From NCBI RefSeq assembly GCF_964199755.1, contig NC_133901.1, forward strand, positions 50,999,324-51,063,323: a DNA stretch of 64,000 nt. Reading direction: 5' to 3'. This DNA is from Larus michahellis (lineage: Eukaryota > Chordata > Aves > Charadriiformes > Laridae). The notes under the pieces are model-generated. The model did not search any database. It worked only from the letters and a program-made list of their open reading frames with translations, and was not told the DNA's origin. Positions 1-12,435 of the stretch are shown here, piece by piece (position 1 is the first letter of the stretch; each line of letters opens with the position of its first letter). The position numbers and the translations under genes were made by a program.

Positions 1-39
1 AGATACAAGCGGGACTTCCTAATGAGCTGTCAGTCTTAC

Positions 40-901
40 CAGGAAGGTCCACAGGGCACCTGAGCAGCTTCTCTTCATGAAGAACCTTTTGTCCAGCATC
101 GTCTGTTCCTTCAAGCCCAACCAGCATGAGGTAATTGCCATCCTAGGGGAGAGCCACACCAGTCAGGGCAGCCAGAGCAGCAGTAGCCACAGTCCCAGCA
201 GAACCCCTAAGGTCACTCACCCATTCAAAGACATAACAGCCAGTATAGGAGACCAATACTTTCCTGGAGCCATCTGGAGTCCCAGATACCAAGAGCCCAC
301 ACTCAGAGTCATTCTGCAGAACGTGTGCCTCCCCCTCGGTATCTAGGGAAAGAGGAGACAGCAGCAGAGGTTTCAGCATCCCACGTTGAAGACGGGGTCC
401 GCTACAATCCTACCCTTCTGTCGGAAAAAAGGCCCTAGCCAGTATTAGGGTCTGGGCCAGCAGGGGTGTGTGAGGCAAGAGCCAAGACCCAGCAGCCAAG
501 ACCATCTAGATCGAGGCACGGCACGCCACCAAAGCCCGTGACTGCTAGGTCATACAAACAGCCCCCTGGTTACACAAGATGCACTGAAGCCGTTAGACAA
601 CACTTCACATCAAAGCTGCCCCTTTCTCCTCATTCCAGGCATACACCTGCACTGTGCCAAAATACAGCAATAAGAAAGCCTCTTGACACCACCCTCACTT
701 ACCCCAAGTAGTCAGCACAAAGGAAGCGTTCCCTTCCCAGCCTGGAGGTAAGGTGAACTGCAGGCTTTCTTGGCCACAAACCAGCAGGGTGGGATCAGAA
801 AAAACACTACCCTGAGCCCCCACAACCCAAACAAGGGGACCAAGAAAGCCCCAGAAGAGCACAGCTCCAAATGCAGCCCTAGACTGCCCTGCAACACCCA
901 T
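40..901 (-). CDS. ZP4: ZP4-like gene, exons 1-3 (exon 4 lies before the window)
   Basis: Exons on the minus strand are 901-703, 342-221 and 142-40, each bounded by GT donors and AG acceptors and joined in one frame (phases 1 and 0, ending in phase 1). Exon 1 begins at the ATG at 901 and encodes a signal peptide (about residues 1-29, cleavage expected after GA29) and the start of a ZP-N domain. The four ZP-N cysteines are C42, C81, C102 and C136; N58 and N77 are sequons. In the other units a trefoil exon follows. The order signal, ZP-N, trefoil is that of ZP4 and ZP1 egg-coat proteins. ZP4 is preferred because no long linker separates ZP-N from the trefoil. The next exon in this orientation would lie left of base 1. 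Confidence 0.75.
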
Positions 902-946
902 CCTGCTCTCTTGCTAAGCACCATAAAGCAGCTGCTCTCAGCCTAG

Positions 947-955
947 CCTTTTAAA
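947..955 (-). promoter_or_regulatory. Candidate TATA box of the ZP4-like gene, unit A
   Basis: On the minus strand TTTAAAAGG lies about 46-54 bases before the ATG at 901, which would give the short 5' UTR usual for ZP genes. E-box hexamers lie upstream at 965-970 (CAGCTG), 994-999 (CAGGTG) and 1036-1041 (CACCTG). ZP promoters are known to use an E-box bound by FIGLA in oocytes, but such hexamers are common by chance. Confidence 0.45.
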
Positions 956-3900
956 TTGCAGAGCCAGCTGGGACCAGAAATTCCCAAAGTGTCCAGGTGG
1001 ACCCAGCCCAGCAGTTTAACACCTTCCATTGCTCTCACCTGGCTCTGAACCCGGCGCAATCTGCTTGCACCCTTTGAAGGTGTGCAAGCAGGAGCTGCGC
1101 TTATGTCAAGAGACGAGCCTGCATTCATATCACTAAGCTGAGAGGAACTCCTCTGTGCAATTTACTGTCCAGCCCCAGGAGGGTCTTCAAACCCTTTTTT
1201 CTCACCCCGAGTTCTTCCCGCTGCTGGCCCATGCAGGAGATCCACCAGCTTTTCCCCATGTACCCTACTGCTGCTCTAATTGCTCATTACATGGCATGAG
1301 TGCAAGAAGCTGCGTGACAACGCTCTTTTGCTCTTTTAAAGGAGCCGCCGCTTCAAATGCCGGACATGGGGTGCCAACATAGAAGCACAGAAATAGCCCT
1401 CCACATGAAATCTGTGGAAAACTGTGGCGCTCGGGCAGGCTTTGCACCCCTAAAAGGAGGTGATTCCCCTTAAACGGTCCTGGCTGTGGACTACAGCCCC
1501 GTTTGCAGTCCAGGGCTGTTCCGGGCATGGCTGCTAGGTGGCAGGACCATGTGCTCTGTGGGACACCCACCCCCAAAGGCTGGCCAAGTGGGCTGACAGG
1601 ATGGGCCTGAGACACAGGTAAGGGGAGCCTCTGTAATCCCAGAGAAAGCCTCTGCCTGCCAGCACCCATCGCCTGCCTGTACCTGCAGCGTGTCTCACGT
1701 AGAGCCTTCTCTCTCCCTCGCCACACATCAGGCTACAGCACCCACGCTGAGTAAAAGCCTTATTTCCATATGGGAAGGCCATCTTTCCATACAGATGTTT
1801 CTGTATTCACGCAATGGAGGCGTGGATGTCTTCACGCTGCTGCAGGGGTGGCACGCACATAGTTGGTGCGTGCGTTTTTGTGCCCTGCTTTTTGCAGCAG
1901 CAGCGCTGGCATAGCCTGTGCCGCGTGTTCTTTTGTAATCTGCTTATTTCTTTGGGACTAGATCATCCCTAGATCGTCTAATCTTGACCCTTAATAACGC
2001 ACTGCCGTTGGTAGCCACCCACACTCCTGCTCTCAGCAGACCCTCCGGACGGCTGCCCAGCCCCACGCAGCAGGCAGCGTGCCCACCCCTCCAGCCAGCC
2101 CTCAGCAGCAGGCATGGGTCGTAGCTGAGTCCAAGGGAGGTGTTTCCTTTGCTCTTCCACCTTAGCCCACAGCCCGTCGCTCCTCTACAGCAGCACAGGA
2201 TGCCGTGATCCCAGCCGGCCAGCCGGGTGAAGAACGTCACTGTGCCTGCCCTGCGCGCTGCTTCTTTCATGTACCAACCAGGAGAGCTGTTCCACAAAGT
2301 ACAAGACCTTTCCCGCTGCTCTGCCCGGCAGAGACTGAAGCAAATGGATCTCGACAGGCTGCCTGCGTGGCTGCTGTTTGAGCCGCGCTCACGAACCAAA
2401 TGGGCTGGTCCCAGCGCCTGCCTGGGCACCGGGCAGCCACAGTGGAGAGGAACCTGGGGAAAACATTTGGACTTTGGCAGGGAGGGAGGCTTCATCTCTG
2501 TAGACGCTTGTGCCAGGACAGCTTGCCCAAATCTCACAGCCACCGTGTGACTGCTGAATGCTTCACTTCACTGCATTATCTGCTGATAAATGGGTAAAAA
2601 ATAACAAATAAATGAAGCACTTTGGAGCTATAGAGATAGCTTTCATTACACTTTAACCCACCAATACTTTGTTTATGCTCATAGGAAAAATTATCTACAG
2701 GTACGTGAAGAATAACTCTCTGTGAAACAACACTGGGAACGCTGTAGATCCCCCAGGCAATACCTGTGCTGAGAACGGTTTCAGGTAAGTGCCCTTTCCT
2801 AATTTCGACGCGCAGACACTTGACAGCTGTGTTGGAGGACGTGGAGATGGGAGGTGATGAAAATGAGCCTGAAATTCACGGAAACGAGATGCTTTGTTCA
2901 GAAGAAGTTGGGATAGGCAGCGGAAAGCAGCTTGGCTGAGAGGAAACAGGCAGGTCTCTCTTCCTCGCAAATCTCTTCCTCATCCATTTAATAGTTCTCA
3001 CGCAGTACAGTGACCCAGCTGTAAGCACCAGTTTAGCTAGCACTCAAGACCACCACAAACAGGACGACGCAGAAGATGAAGGTAGGGCAGGCAAAAAATC
3101 TCTGTAGGCCACTAGCCTGAAGCTGACCCCAGCAAGCTAAAATCTTCCTGGGATATCCATCAGGAGAATCCTCTCCTCCTAACAATTTTGAGCCTGGAGA
3201 CTGGGACAGACATAGCAGCAGTGTAGGAGTAGCCCTGGCTGTAGAAAGCTCTCTAGAGCTTCTGTGGAAAGAAAAGTAAGTATTAAGCACCACCACAAAG
3301 AAGTGCTGGAAAGAGGCGCAGAAAACGCCCTGCGCATTGTGGGAGTGCCTCTGACGAGATCGCAGTGTCTGGCTTGTACTGTGCACCATATGTGGCACAA
3401 ACTGGCAGTGCATGGAGGAGAGGCTCGGTCAAAACAATCCTCCACAGAAGGTGAACAGTATTTGCCGACAGCAGGGACATCCACACCAAGCTTCCCGGGG
3501 ATGAGGGGTGCTGGCAGCACAGTGGGCAGGAGAGGCATTTTGCAGTGCCACCTTCTGAATCAAGGTCCAAAAAGAGAAGGCTCAGGCAGTAAGCCTTCTA
3601 CACAACCATGGCAGTTTTGCTTCAAGCTTGTGCTTTAGTTTAGAAAAAAAGAGAAAAAGCTACAACACTGGCAGCCTTTTCTTTGACTATCCCCAATAGG
3701 TGCCTCCAATTAACTTAAAACCAAAGCTCCTGGTGAAGATGGAGAGGAGGGCATTTCAGCCTGGCCTTCCTGGACTTTCACGTGAACGGAGAGGACAGAG
3801 CAGTCCTGCCTACTCTTAGCATCTGCAAACAGAAGTGAGTACTCGGAAAACCCTGGAATACTACTGTGACATGAAAAGGTCTGTGTTTTCCCACAGGGAC

Positions 3901-5832
3901 GGGTCTGAGTGACTAGTCTTATGTGTTTTCCTCCCTTGTAAACCCCCAGTGTGTCTGCCAGGGCGGTGGGAATATCTGGAATATAATGATTTTATTCTGA
4001 CAAAAATGAGAAAGCTTGAAAGTATTCCCAGTTCCAGGGCTCTTGCCCAAAGTGTGTCTCAAACTGTGAGGTAGAGCTAGGAAGTAAGCCCTCGTCCCCA
4101 GGATCAACGGCACTTTACAGGGAAGGTGGCAAGGCAATGAACTCAGGCAGCAGAGAGGCCTCCTGTAGCCAAGTAAACTCCCATGAACTCCGCTTTCACC
4201 CAGAGCGACATGAACTCCCATGAACTGCCCTGGCAACATCTGAGCCGATGCAGAGGAGTTCACGTCAGCGGATAGGCAACTAGCCCAAACCTGTTGGCAA
4301 TTCAGTTTTTCCACCAAAGTATCAAGTACAGGTCTTTAAGAAGTGAAATGACATTTTAAACGAACTACAGGTTTTAAGAAGTGAAATGACATTTAAAAAG
4401 AACAGCTAGCAAATTATTGCACCAATGCAAGAGAGCAAGGATGACGTAAGAACTTACGGGGAAGCTGCAGAAACTTTTGCAAAACTTCGCTAGCTCCTTT
4501 GAGTGAAGGGGAAACTCACGCTAACACGCTGCGGCACAGCAAACCCAGCACACTCCAACCAAGCACCTGGTTCACCCAGGCCCCTCGCTGATTCCCACCA
4601 AGTCCCACGTCCCCTATCCTCGCAACACCTTCCGCTCAGTGGGATGAGTCCTGTCTGCCTGCAGAAGCGTCGCAGCTCAGGAAAGACAGAGGGATATGGC
4701 CAGACTGAGCGAGCTGAGCACAGGCAGTGCCACAGCCCTGAGGGTCCTTTCTACCCGCCGTTGCCACTGCTGTTGGGACCTCGCAGGTACACAGCCCCAG
4801 AGTGGGCAGGAAGCCTCCCCAGCTCTTTTTGAAGCCCTTGCAACACACCAGACATGCTCTGCAGTCTCCCAGAGCACCTCTGGCCCTTCCAGGGGAGCAG
4901 TTCCTCATGTTGGAGTCAGACAACAACTAAACAGGGAACTCGTACGTGCCAGCTTCTAGCAGTAGCTTGGGTGCGCTGCTTGGGTCATTGCAAGTGCAAG
5001 GAGTAGTGGCCAGGTTGCACTGACCTATACCCAGCCTCTCACAAGCGCACCTCTGGCTCAGCTTGGGAAGCCATTGCCCAGAGACCCTCTCAAGAGACCC
5101 ATCTCAAGATTTCTCTCTTCTCTACCTGCTTCTCTCACCCTTTCCTCTAGGAGACCTCAAACAGGTCAGAGTCCCAAGGTCTAGTCCCCTTTTCTTATGT
5201 CTTTTTCTTATCTCTCCCGGCAAATCCTTTCTCATCTATTGTGACGTCTGGAGACCTTTCTGCCCTTGCCAGACGGATATTTTATACTTTCCCCTCCTGT
5301 GAGGCCAGACATCTCTAGGGAGAGAGACCGAGGCAATTGCTGTGCATTGAGGAGAACACGTCAGTATGTTTTTTGGCACATCACACGCAGTGCGAACTCC
5401 ACTGATAATGTCAGGAAGACTTCAGGAACAAGCAAGGATGGCTCACCCCACTGAGAGCTTGTACGATTAATACCAAAGAACAGAAAATGCAAACAGCACT
5501 GAAGTACTTCGAAGATACTCTCGTGACAGTGGATTTCCAGGAGCGCCTGAGTCGAAGAGTGTGCCCCTAGTGTGACCTCTTTAATAATAAACTTTAGATG
5601 AAACAAAACAAGTTTTATGAACACATTGTAAATTTCTTAACCTCAGTTGGCCTCTGCAATTGTTTGAGATAAGGTGTGTCTTTGATGGCCAATTAACACT
5701 GAGAGAAGTCCTAGTTTCATAACACAGGGCAGTCAAACAAATGATTGACTACTAATATTGACTGACTCAGCCACGTGATCCAAAACCTGCTGTTGAGGTA
5801 ACATAGCCAGCATAGCTAACATAGCCCTTCGG
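956..5832. other. Spacer between divergent ZP4-like and CYP2C promoters, unit A
   Basis: I find no supported gene, RNA or complete mobile element in these 4.9 kb. Open frames are short and in all six frames; the longest is 199 codons on the minus strand at 1944-2543. It resembles no family I know and has no splice context. The 2040-2470 part is GC-rich. A plus-strand AATAAA occurs near 5586 with no recognisable gene before it. The spacer separates two genes transcribed away from each other. Confidence 0.6.
4328..4404. repeat. 39-bp-period tandem duplication, unit A
   Basis: A block starting ACAGG...TTTAAGAAGTGAAATGACATTT begins at 4328 and again at 4367. Units B and C have one copy. Unit D has two, with small differences from unit A. 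Confidence 0.92.
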
Positions 5833-5838
5833 TATATA
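5763..5838 (+). promoter_or_regulatory. CYP2C promoter, unit A: TATA box, ARE/AP-1-like site and E-box
   Basis: TATATA at 5833-5838 lies 50 bases before the ATG at 5889. Upstream are TGACTCAGC at 5763-5771, which fits both AP-1 (TGACTCA) and the antioxidant response element core TGACnnnGC, and a palindromic CACGTG at 5772-5777 directly next to it. Three CATAGC hexamers spaced 9 bp apart lie at 5802, 5811 and 5820. The TATA assignment is supported by position. The factor sites are sequence matches only. Confidence 0.6.
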
Positions 5839-5888
5839 GGCTCGGGCTCCGGCAGCCAGAGTCACTCCCTCCTGAGCCACAGAAGCAA

Positions 5889-8800
5889 ATGGAGCTCCTG
5901 GGAGCAGCCACTGTTGTCCTCCTGGTTTGCATTGCTTGCCTGCTCTCCATCACAGCATGGAGAGGGAGGTCTGGAAAGGGGAAGATGCCTCCGGGACCAG
6001 CTCCCCTTCCCATCCTAGGTAACTTGCTGCAGGTGAAACCAAAGGACTTGGCCACAACCCTCCAGAAGGTGAGGCCACTTTCTTCTTCTCTCTTACTTTC
6101 TTCTGTGGGCAAGAAGTGTGTGGGACCTGTGCGTGGGGACAGTCTGTGACCATAGCTTGATAAGCAGCTATCCCAGAGGAGCAGAAAAGCCATGAGGATC
6201 TCAGCTGCTCCCCCGCACTGCTGTTGTCATTGTTGCACAGGGCCTGATAGCTGGGAACCCTCTCCACACCTATATTTGTCAGGAGAGGACGAAAACTTGA
6301 CGTTGCTGGTCTGTGAGGCTGCACCGCCTGCCGTGGGATGCAGCAGCAAGGCCACTTTTCAACTCCTCCTCCCGCTCTGCTCCATGGCCATCTTCTGTCT
6401 TGCATTTTGACAGCTCAGTGAAGAGTATGGACCAGTGTTCACAGTGCACCTGGGCTCTGACCCAGTGGTGGTGCTGCACGGACATGATGTGGTGAAAGAA
6501 GCCTTGGTTGATCGCGCGGACGAGTTTGCTGCCAGAGGACACATGCCAATAGGAGACAGGGCGAACAACGGATTAGGTATGTTTGCTGAGTGAGCTCCTT
6601 CTGAGGAGAAGGGAAGGGCTGAGCATTCATTTGGCAGATCAGGGCTGGAATGTACCACGCAGGAGGGAGGACTGTGGAGAGTGGGTGGGTCCTACCTGGA
6701 GAAGGGAAGGCAGAGTGGGCTGTAATTGCTGCCTTTCATCACCCAAAGCGGGTAGTAGAGAAATGGAGTCAGATTGATCTTAGTGATGTGCAGTGAAAGG
6801 GCAAGCGGCAACAGCCCCCAGCTGCAGCAAGGGGAATTATGTGCAGATACGAGCGATGAATTGTTCACAAGGAGGTTGGGCATGTGGTGGAGAAGGCCAA
6901 AAGCAGGCAGGTGGACTACAGTACCTCCATAGAGTGTCTCCAAACCACAGTACTCTATGACACTACCGTGACAGTGCTCTCCCAGGGACAGGATTCGCTC
7001 TCACTGTGAGCCTCTGTTCATCTCACACCCAGCACACCCAAGCCAGGTCTTTGCTCTTCCTTCTTCCTCTGCAGGGATTATTTTTAGCAACAACCAGGAG
7101 TGGTTACAAGTCCGTCGGTTTGCTCTCAGCACTCTGCGCAACTTTGGAATGGGGAAGAGGAGCATTGAAGAGAGGATCCAGGAGGAATCTGAGCACTTGC
7201 TAGAAGAGATCAACAAAACAAAGGGTATGCTACAGTTTCAATATAGCTTATGTTTGCAAGAAAAAGGACTGTACTAAGGGAGACCCATGTCTTTAGCATA
7301 GAATAGAATTAGCACGTGCTTTGTCCATGCACCAGCTGCCCCTCGTTACAGAGCAGTAAATAATTCCGTGATCACATACTGTTCTTTTTGGGGACCCTTC
7401 TGTGTCGTTCAGAGACTCTGTTCTGGTATTTCCACTAACAGCCAGAGCCCAGGTTACCCACAGTAGCCATGAGTAGCCATAGTTGGTTTTCTTTATGGTT
7501 TGTAACTTTTCTGAAATCCCAGGAACGCCTTTTGACCCAACCTTCACGCTGAGCTGTGCTGTCTCCAACATCATATGCTCCATTGTCTTTGGGAGACGAT
7601 ATGACTATAAAGACAAGAAGTTCCTGGCCCTGATGAATAACATGAACAACATCTTTGAGATGTCGAACTCCTACTGGGGACAGGTACAATCCAGTAGGCA
7701 TTTTAGTGTGTCAACATTCTCCTAGGGGAGCAGGGAGCCTTCCTCCCAGTGAAGTCCCATCTCAGTTTTCTAAGTAGGACCCCGTCAGTGCTCTGCTGCA
7801 CAGGAGGGAATTCATTCAAGAGCAAGACGCAGCCTCACCAATGGAGAGCTGAGGGTGCTTCCCCCTAGTCCTGACACCCTTCTTCTCTGCCTAAGGTTCC
7901 TACCACTAAGCAAGCCCCTACTGCCCTGTCAGACTGCCCAGCCTCACCGCCCTTCTGCTTGTCTCAGTTGAGAGGGTTGTGAACTTCCTAGGCTTTTTGG
8001 TAATATCAAAGGATGGGGCAATGGTCATGCTAGGGACCCTCCTGTTTCTTTCTTTCCAGCTCTACCAGATGTTCTCAAATATCCTGGATTACTTGCCTGG
8101 CCCACACAACAAAATATTCACAGAATTTGATGCTCTAAAAGCCTTTGTGGCAGAGGAGGTGAAGATACACCAAGCCACCCTAGATCCCAGCTCCCCTCAG
8201 GATTTCATTGATTGCTTCCTCACCAAAATGCAGGAGGTAAGGAGACAGCGTACAGCCCCAGCTCATCCCCAACACACCTACACTGAGCCCCTTCCCTCTC
8301 CTAAGTAACACAGGCATTGGGATGATCCCTTCCCAGGCAGCTAGGCTGTGCAGTGGGAAGGCACCAGCAATACCCCAGATATTGCCTGTGCTAGAGCTTA
8401 TAGCTCTGGGTCTGCACACTCACCAGCCCCTACCTGCACCTTCTTGGACAGCAAGACCTTCATCTGCTCTCACTGAAACACAGGGATGTGTGCAGTCTGG
8501 TCTTGCAGTTCTTCCACTGGAAAGCAGTTAGCACAGCAAGGGCAGACATGCAGCTACGTACCATTTGGTGCACAGCTTGAAAGAAGGCCGCGCTGGTGTT
8601 GAGCTTACTGCACAAAGAGAGCATTGCAATGTCCCAGGTGGCTGCTGCAGCTTAGCAGAGAAATGCAAGAGCTCTGGGTGAGAAAGAAGGCCTGGGATGA
8701 CACAAGAAAGGGCCACTTTTCTCAGCCCAGCCAGAGAAACAGCCCAGCCTTTTCCCTAGGAGAAAGAGCACCCCAATTCCAGTTTCCACATGAAGAACCT

Positions 8801-11708
8801 GATAACCAGCACCTTCGACTTGTTCATTGCCGGGACTGAGACAACTAGCACGACTGTAAGATATGGGCTTCTGCTTCTTCTCAAATACCCGAAGATACAA
8901 GGTACCAGTCTGTGACCTCTTCCTCTCTAGCTGTTCCCCTGGGCTGGGCACGCGTCTAGCACCGTATCCTTCTCCCAACTTTCCTCCTCTCTCTCGCACA
9001 TTTTACCCAAATGGGCAAAGTCCTTGCACTGTCATTCCCCAGGGTAGGCATTAGAGATCCCTCAGCTTCACTGGCATCATCATCAGCTGCACTCCCTTCA
9101 CAGCCAAGGACTTGACTGTGTGTCTTTACCGCCCAGTACTCCTATTTAGTCAAGTCACTGGGAGGACATTCTTTGCATGGGCCGCAGTGGAACTGTGTTC
9201 TAGTCGACACCAAAACCAACATCAGTGCTCCTGTCACCTGTGATGTGTGATTTGTGGGCAGCTTAGGGCAACCTGTTTAGGTAGGTTTGGTTTTATTTAC
9301 CCATTTTATGGTTTGTGCTTCTCATGACAGAGAAAGTTCAAGAAGAGATTGACCGGGTAGTAGGACGATCACGAAAACCTTGCGTGGCTGACCGGACCCA
9401 GATGCCCTACACAGATGCGGTGGTCCATGAAATCCAGCGCTTCATCTCCCTCGTCCCCCTGAGTGTCCCTCGCGCTGTGACCAAAGACCTCTGCTTCAGA
9501 GAGTATGTCATTCCCAAGGTTAGTGGGCAAGTTCCCTCAAGTTCGGCAGCACTTTTGCTCTTAGGCTGGCAGTTACAAGCCAGAAGCTAGAAGTGCAGCG
9601 GCCTGACCTAGTATCACCCAGCCCTTCAGGAAGGTGTTATCCTCAGGCTCCTGTAGCTCACTTGCAGCCCCTTGCTGCCACTCCGTGGGCCAAGACTGGA
9701 ACAGTAGCTCTGCCCAACACCTTTGCTCACTTGCTCCGCAGCTTTATCCATCTGCAGAAACACGGTGGGTTCACAAAAAAAACAGAGCAGTGACTCCTCA
9801 CACAAAAGGCAGCAAAGCCATGGAACTGCTCACCACCCTCCAGGAGAGCCTGTGCGCATGCCTGGAAGCAAAGTCAGTTGGTGGTTATTGAGCACAGAAA
9901 ACCCCAGAGCCACAAAGTGCTGAAGACTACGTTTGCAATCAAGGGAACGAGCAAAACCTCTTTGCCTGTTTTTACACACTTCTTGAGGCAGTCACTGCTG
10001 GCCATTGCCAGAGGCAGGCTGATGGGCTACAGCAACCCATGGCCTGGCCTGTCGCAGCAGCGCTCGTTGCTCTTCTGGCTGACTGTGTACAGCAGGGGAA
10101 CAGCAGCACACAGGCTGTTGGCCTTTTAATTTTCAGCTGTCTGTGTAAAATCAAAAGGCAGGACCCAGGGACCTGCTCAGCTTCTAGCAGATGGCTCTTG
10201 TGTCATCACTGTTGGATTACTTATCTCACACCCCCACCAATGGCTGGTCAGGAAGAGGGAAGGAAGAGGACTGTGGCAGAAGAAATTTGTTAGGAGACGG
10301 GAAAGCAACCTTTTGCTTTTCGGGGCTCACAGAAAAGAAGGAACATCTACAAGTTCATTAGGGTGAAACACTGAGAAAGAGGAAGAATTAGGTGGGGTGT
10401 CCCCAGATGACTAGAGCAAAGTGAGGATAAATGGTCCGAAAGTGAGAGGGAGCATTCAGGAAGATCAGCCAACAATTGTCCCTGCTGTCCCATCTAGCAG
10501 GCTCTCCCTAAAGCTGCCTCCCCAAAGGCAAGGTCCCCAAAAGGAAACCAAAGGCACTAGTAGGACTGTGCTGGGATGCTCAGTCTTAACTTGGCAGGCA
10601 GTCGGATTAAGTGACCTAACTCACCTCCCCTTCATATTCTGCTCTTCTCCTTGTGTTATCTCAGGGCACCACAATCTTTCCTGTCCTCACTTCTGTCCTC
10701 CACGACAGTAAAGAGTTTCCAAACCCAAATGAGTTCAACCCTGGACACTTCTTGAACGAGAACGGCACCTTTAGGAAGAGCGAGTTCTTCATGCCCTTCT
10801 CAGCAGGTAAAGCACTGGCTTTCTCTCTCTTCCTCTCCCTGTCGCCGTCGTCCTCCTCCCCCTCTGGGGACCATTCTGCCTTTCCCTATAACACACGCTC
10901 CCTCTTCCCAGCGTGGTCCCACCGGTGCTTCCATAGGGCTCACTGCTCTCTGGATAACCCCTCCCTGATGCTCCATTCCCCAGCTGCACCTCCCATCGTG
11001 TTCAGGCCTGGAGGCTTCTCAAACCTCCTACTGGGAGTTGCCGATGTAATGATGTGAATGGGATCTATTGACGCTTTCTAAAAAACCTGTCACCTTCCGA
11101 CACAACCACCAAAGTCATCCTTAACCATCCTCTCTTTCCGTGGTAGTTGCACTTTTCCCAGCACCTCTTAAGTACCTCTCGGGCTACACGCAACCACTCA
11201 CCTACCAATAGCCCCTACCCTCTGTTTTCTCATCTGTGCTTCATGTGCCCTTACTCTCTCTCACCTTGCCCTCTGCGACGCCCCCTCTATGCTCAAGACT
11301 TCTTCTGCTCTTGTTCTTCCTTCACACACCCAACCAAACTGCCAAGGGTGGGCGTCCATCTTTCTCCAACAAACTATTCTCTTGCAAACGTCCTTAGTAA
11401 TCCCGACAGTCGTCTCACTGCTGGAGCTGTATCTGGTAAATAAAGCTGCCTAACATACCTGCTTAGTACAAACTCTTGTCTACTTGGCAACACCCGTCGA
11501 GCACTATTTGCTGTTTTCACTTCCAGGGAAGCGAATATGCCCCGGAGAGAGCCTGGCACGCATGGAGATATTCCTACTCATGGCCATCATCTTGCAGAAC
11601 TTTACCTTGAAGCCTGTCGTTGACCCCCAGGAACTCAGCATAACCCCAACACTGAGTGGGACAACCAACGTACCTCCTGCCTACCAGCTCTGTGCTGTCC
11701 CCCGCTAA
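5889..11708 (+). CDS. CYP2C: Cytochrome P450 family 2, subfamily C-like monooxygenase, copy A
   Basis: This is a complete nine-exon gene: 5889-6068, 6414-6576, 7075-7224, 7523-7683, 8060-8236, 8760-8901, 9331-9518, 10665-10806 and 11527-11708. Exon lengths 163, 150, 161, 177, 142, 188 and 142 for exons 2-8 match the CYP2 pattern. All introns are GT/AG and the frame stays open for 494 codons. Seen in the protein: N-terminal membrane anchor (about 3-22), proline-rich hinge PPGPAPLP (34-41), C-helix W124xxxR128, I-helix AGTETT (301-306), K-helix E358xxR361, FNPGHF (411-416), and the haem loop FSAGKRICPG (432-441) with ligand C439. The product should be an ER-bound, NADPH-P450-reductase-dependent monooxygenase of xenobiotics, steroids or fatty acids. 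Subfamily C is inferred from likeness to CYP2C9 throughout (for example [20 protein letters not shown]). The exact avian gene number and the substrate cannot be read from the sequence. It has S212 and A301. Confidence 0.95.
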
Positions 11709-12094
11709 AAAGCACAGAAACTCTTTCCACGGTATCCTGAGCCTGGCTACTCCTTTTACATCTGCCTTACTAAAACCAATGGCAGAAGCATTGGCGCACC
11801 TCCCTAAGGCTTCCAGGAAGACAGCCCAAACACAGGTGCACAGAGTAGGCACCTTCAAAGCCTCCTGGAACTGCTCTACCACATCCCAGGGAGGCCCTGG
11901 GTGACATTGCAACCTGTTGCACTGATGCTCTCTCTGTGCGCTCCTTGAGTGCAATGGCTGCATCAAATAGCTGATTTTCTCACACACACAGCTCCCATGG
12001 CTGCCCACGACCTGCTTCTCCTGCAGCATGTGTCCCACCAAGAGCAGCATGCTTTGCAGATGGTTAGCGCTGCACGTGTGTACATTAATGACCC

Positions 12095-12100
12095 AATAAA
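12095..12100 (+). terminator. CYP2C poly(A) signal, copy A
   Basis: AATAAA lies 387 bases after the stop codon and is followed by T-rich and GT-rich sequence (about 12107-12150). The 335 bases from here to the opposing poly(A) signal at 12436 hold nothing recognisable, so two transcription units converge closely. Confidence 0.75.
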
Positions 12101-12435
12101 GAAAAATCTTTTTATGATTATTTGAGCCATTATTTCCTTTGGGTTGGGGCAGCACCCCATCCGCCCCATGGTGGGTAAGGAACAGCTGAGAATGACGGGA
12201 AGTTGCCATCACAGGGGGTAAGTTCTGCAGCTGGAGTTGTATTCTCTTGCCACTTTTCTTGGGCATATCACTTCATCTCCCTTATGGTCTGGACTCCTTC
12301 TGCTAAATGAAAAGAGTGCATCCCTGTCTTTGCAGGCTGTTGGGAGAAGCTCAGCCACCTGAGCCATGGGGACTGCAAACAACTCTCTGGCTGCTCTTTC
12401 CTACCATCAGAATCACTGCGAGGATTTAGATGTTA

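Noticed and set aside
1944-2543. 199-codon minus-strand open frame in the spacer
   Set aside because: It lies in a GC-rich stretch with few stops by chance, has no recognisable domain, and overlaps equally long frames on the other strand.
3033-3110. Hydrophobic minus-strand stretch ending FVVVLSAS as a possible membrane exon
   Set aside because: It follows a weak acceptor and I could not connect it to any other exon in phase. It is not enough to support a gene.
5361-5624. 87-codon minus-strand frame upstream of CYP2C
   Set aside because: There is no recognised domain, signal or splice pattern, and it is AT-rich sequence with frames in other phases too.
10820-11450. Pyrimidine-rich CYP2C intron 8 with AATAAA at 11439-11444, as a possible old retroelement piece
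   Set aside because: No terminal repeats, target duplication or family likeness could be seen; an intronic AATAAA alone is weak.
11574-12266. 230-codon minus-strand open frame, repeated in all units
   Set aside because: It is antisense to CYP2C exon 9 and its 3' UTR, matches no family, and has no promoter or splice context. Its presence in each unit reflects the near-identity of the units and not coding constraint.
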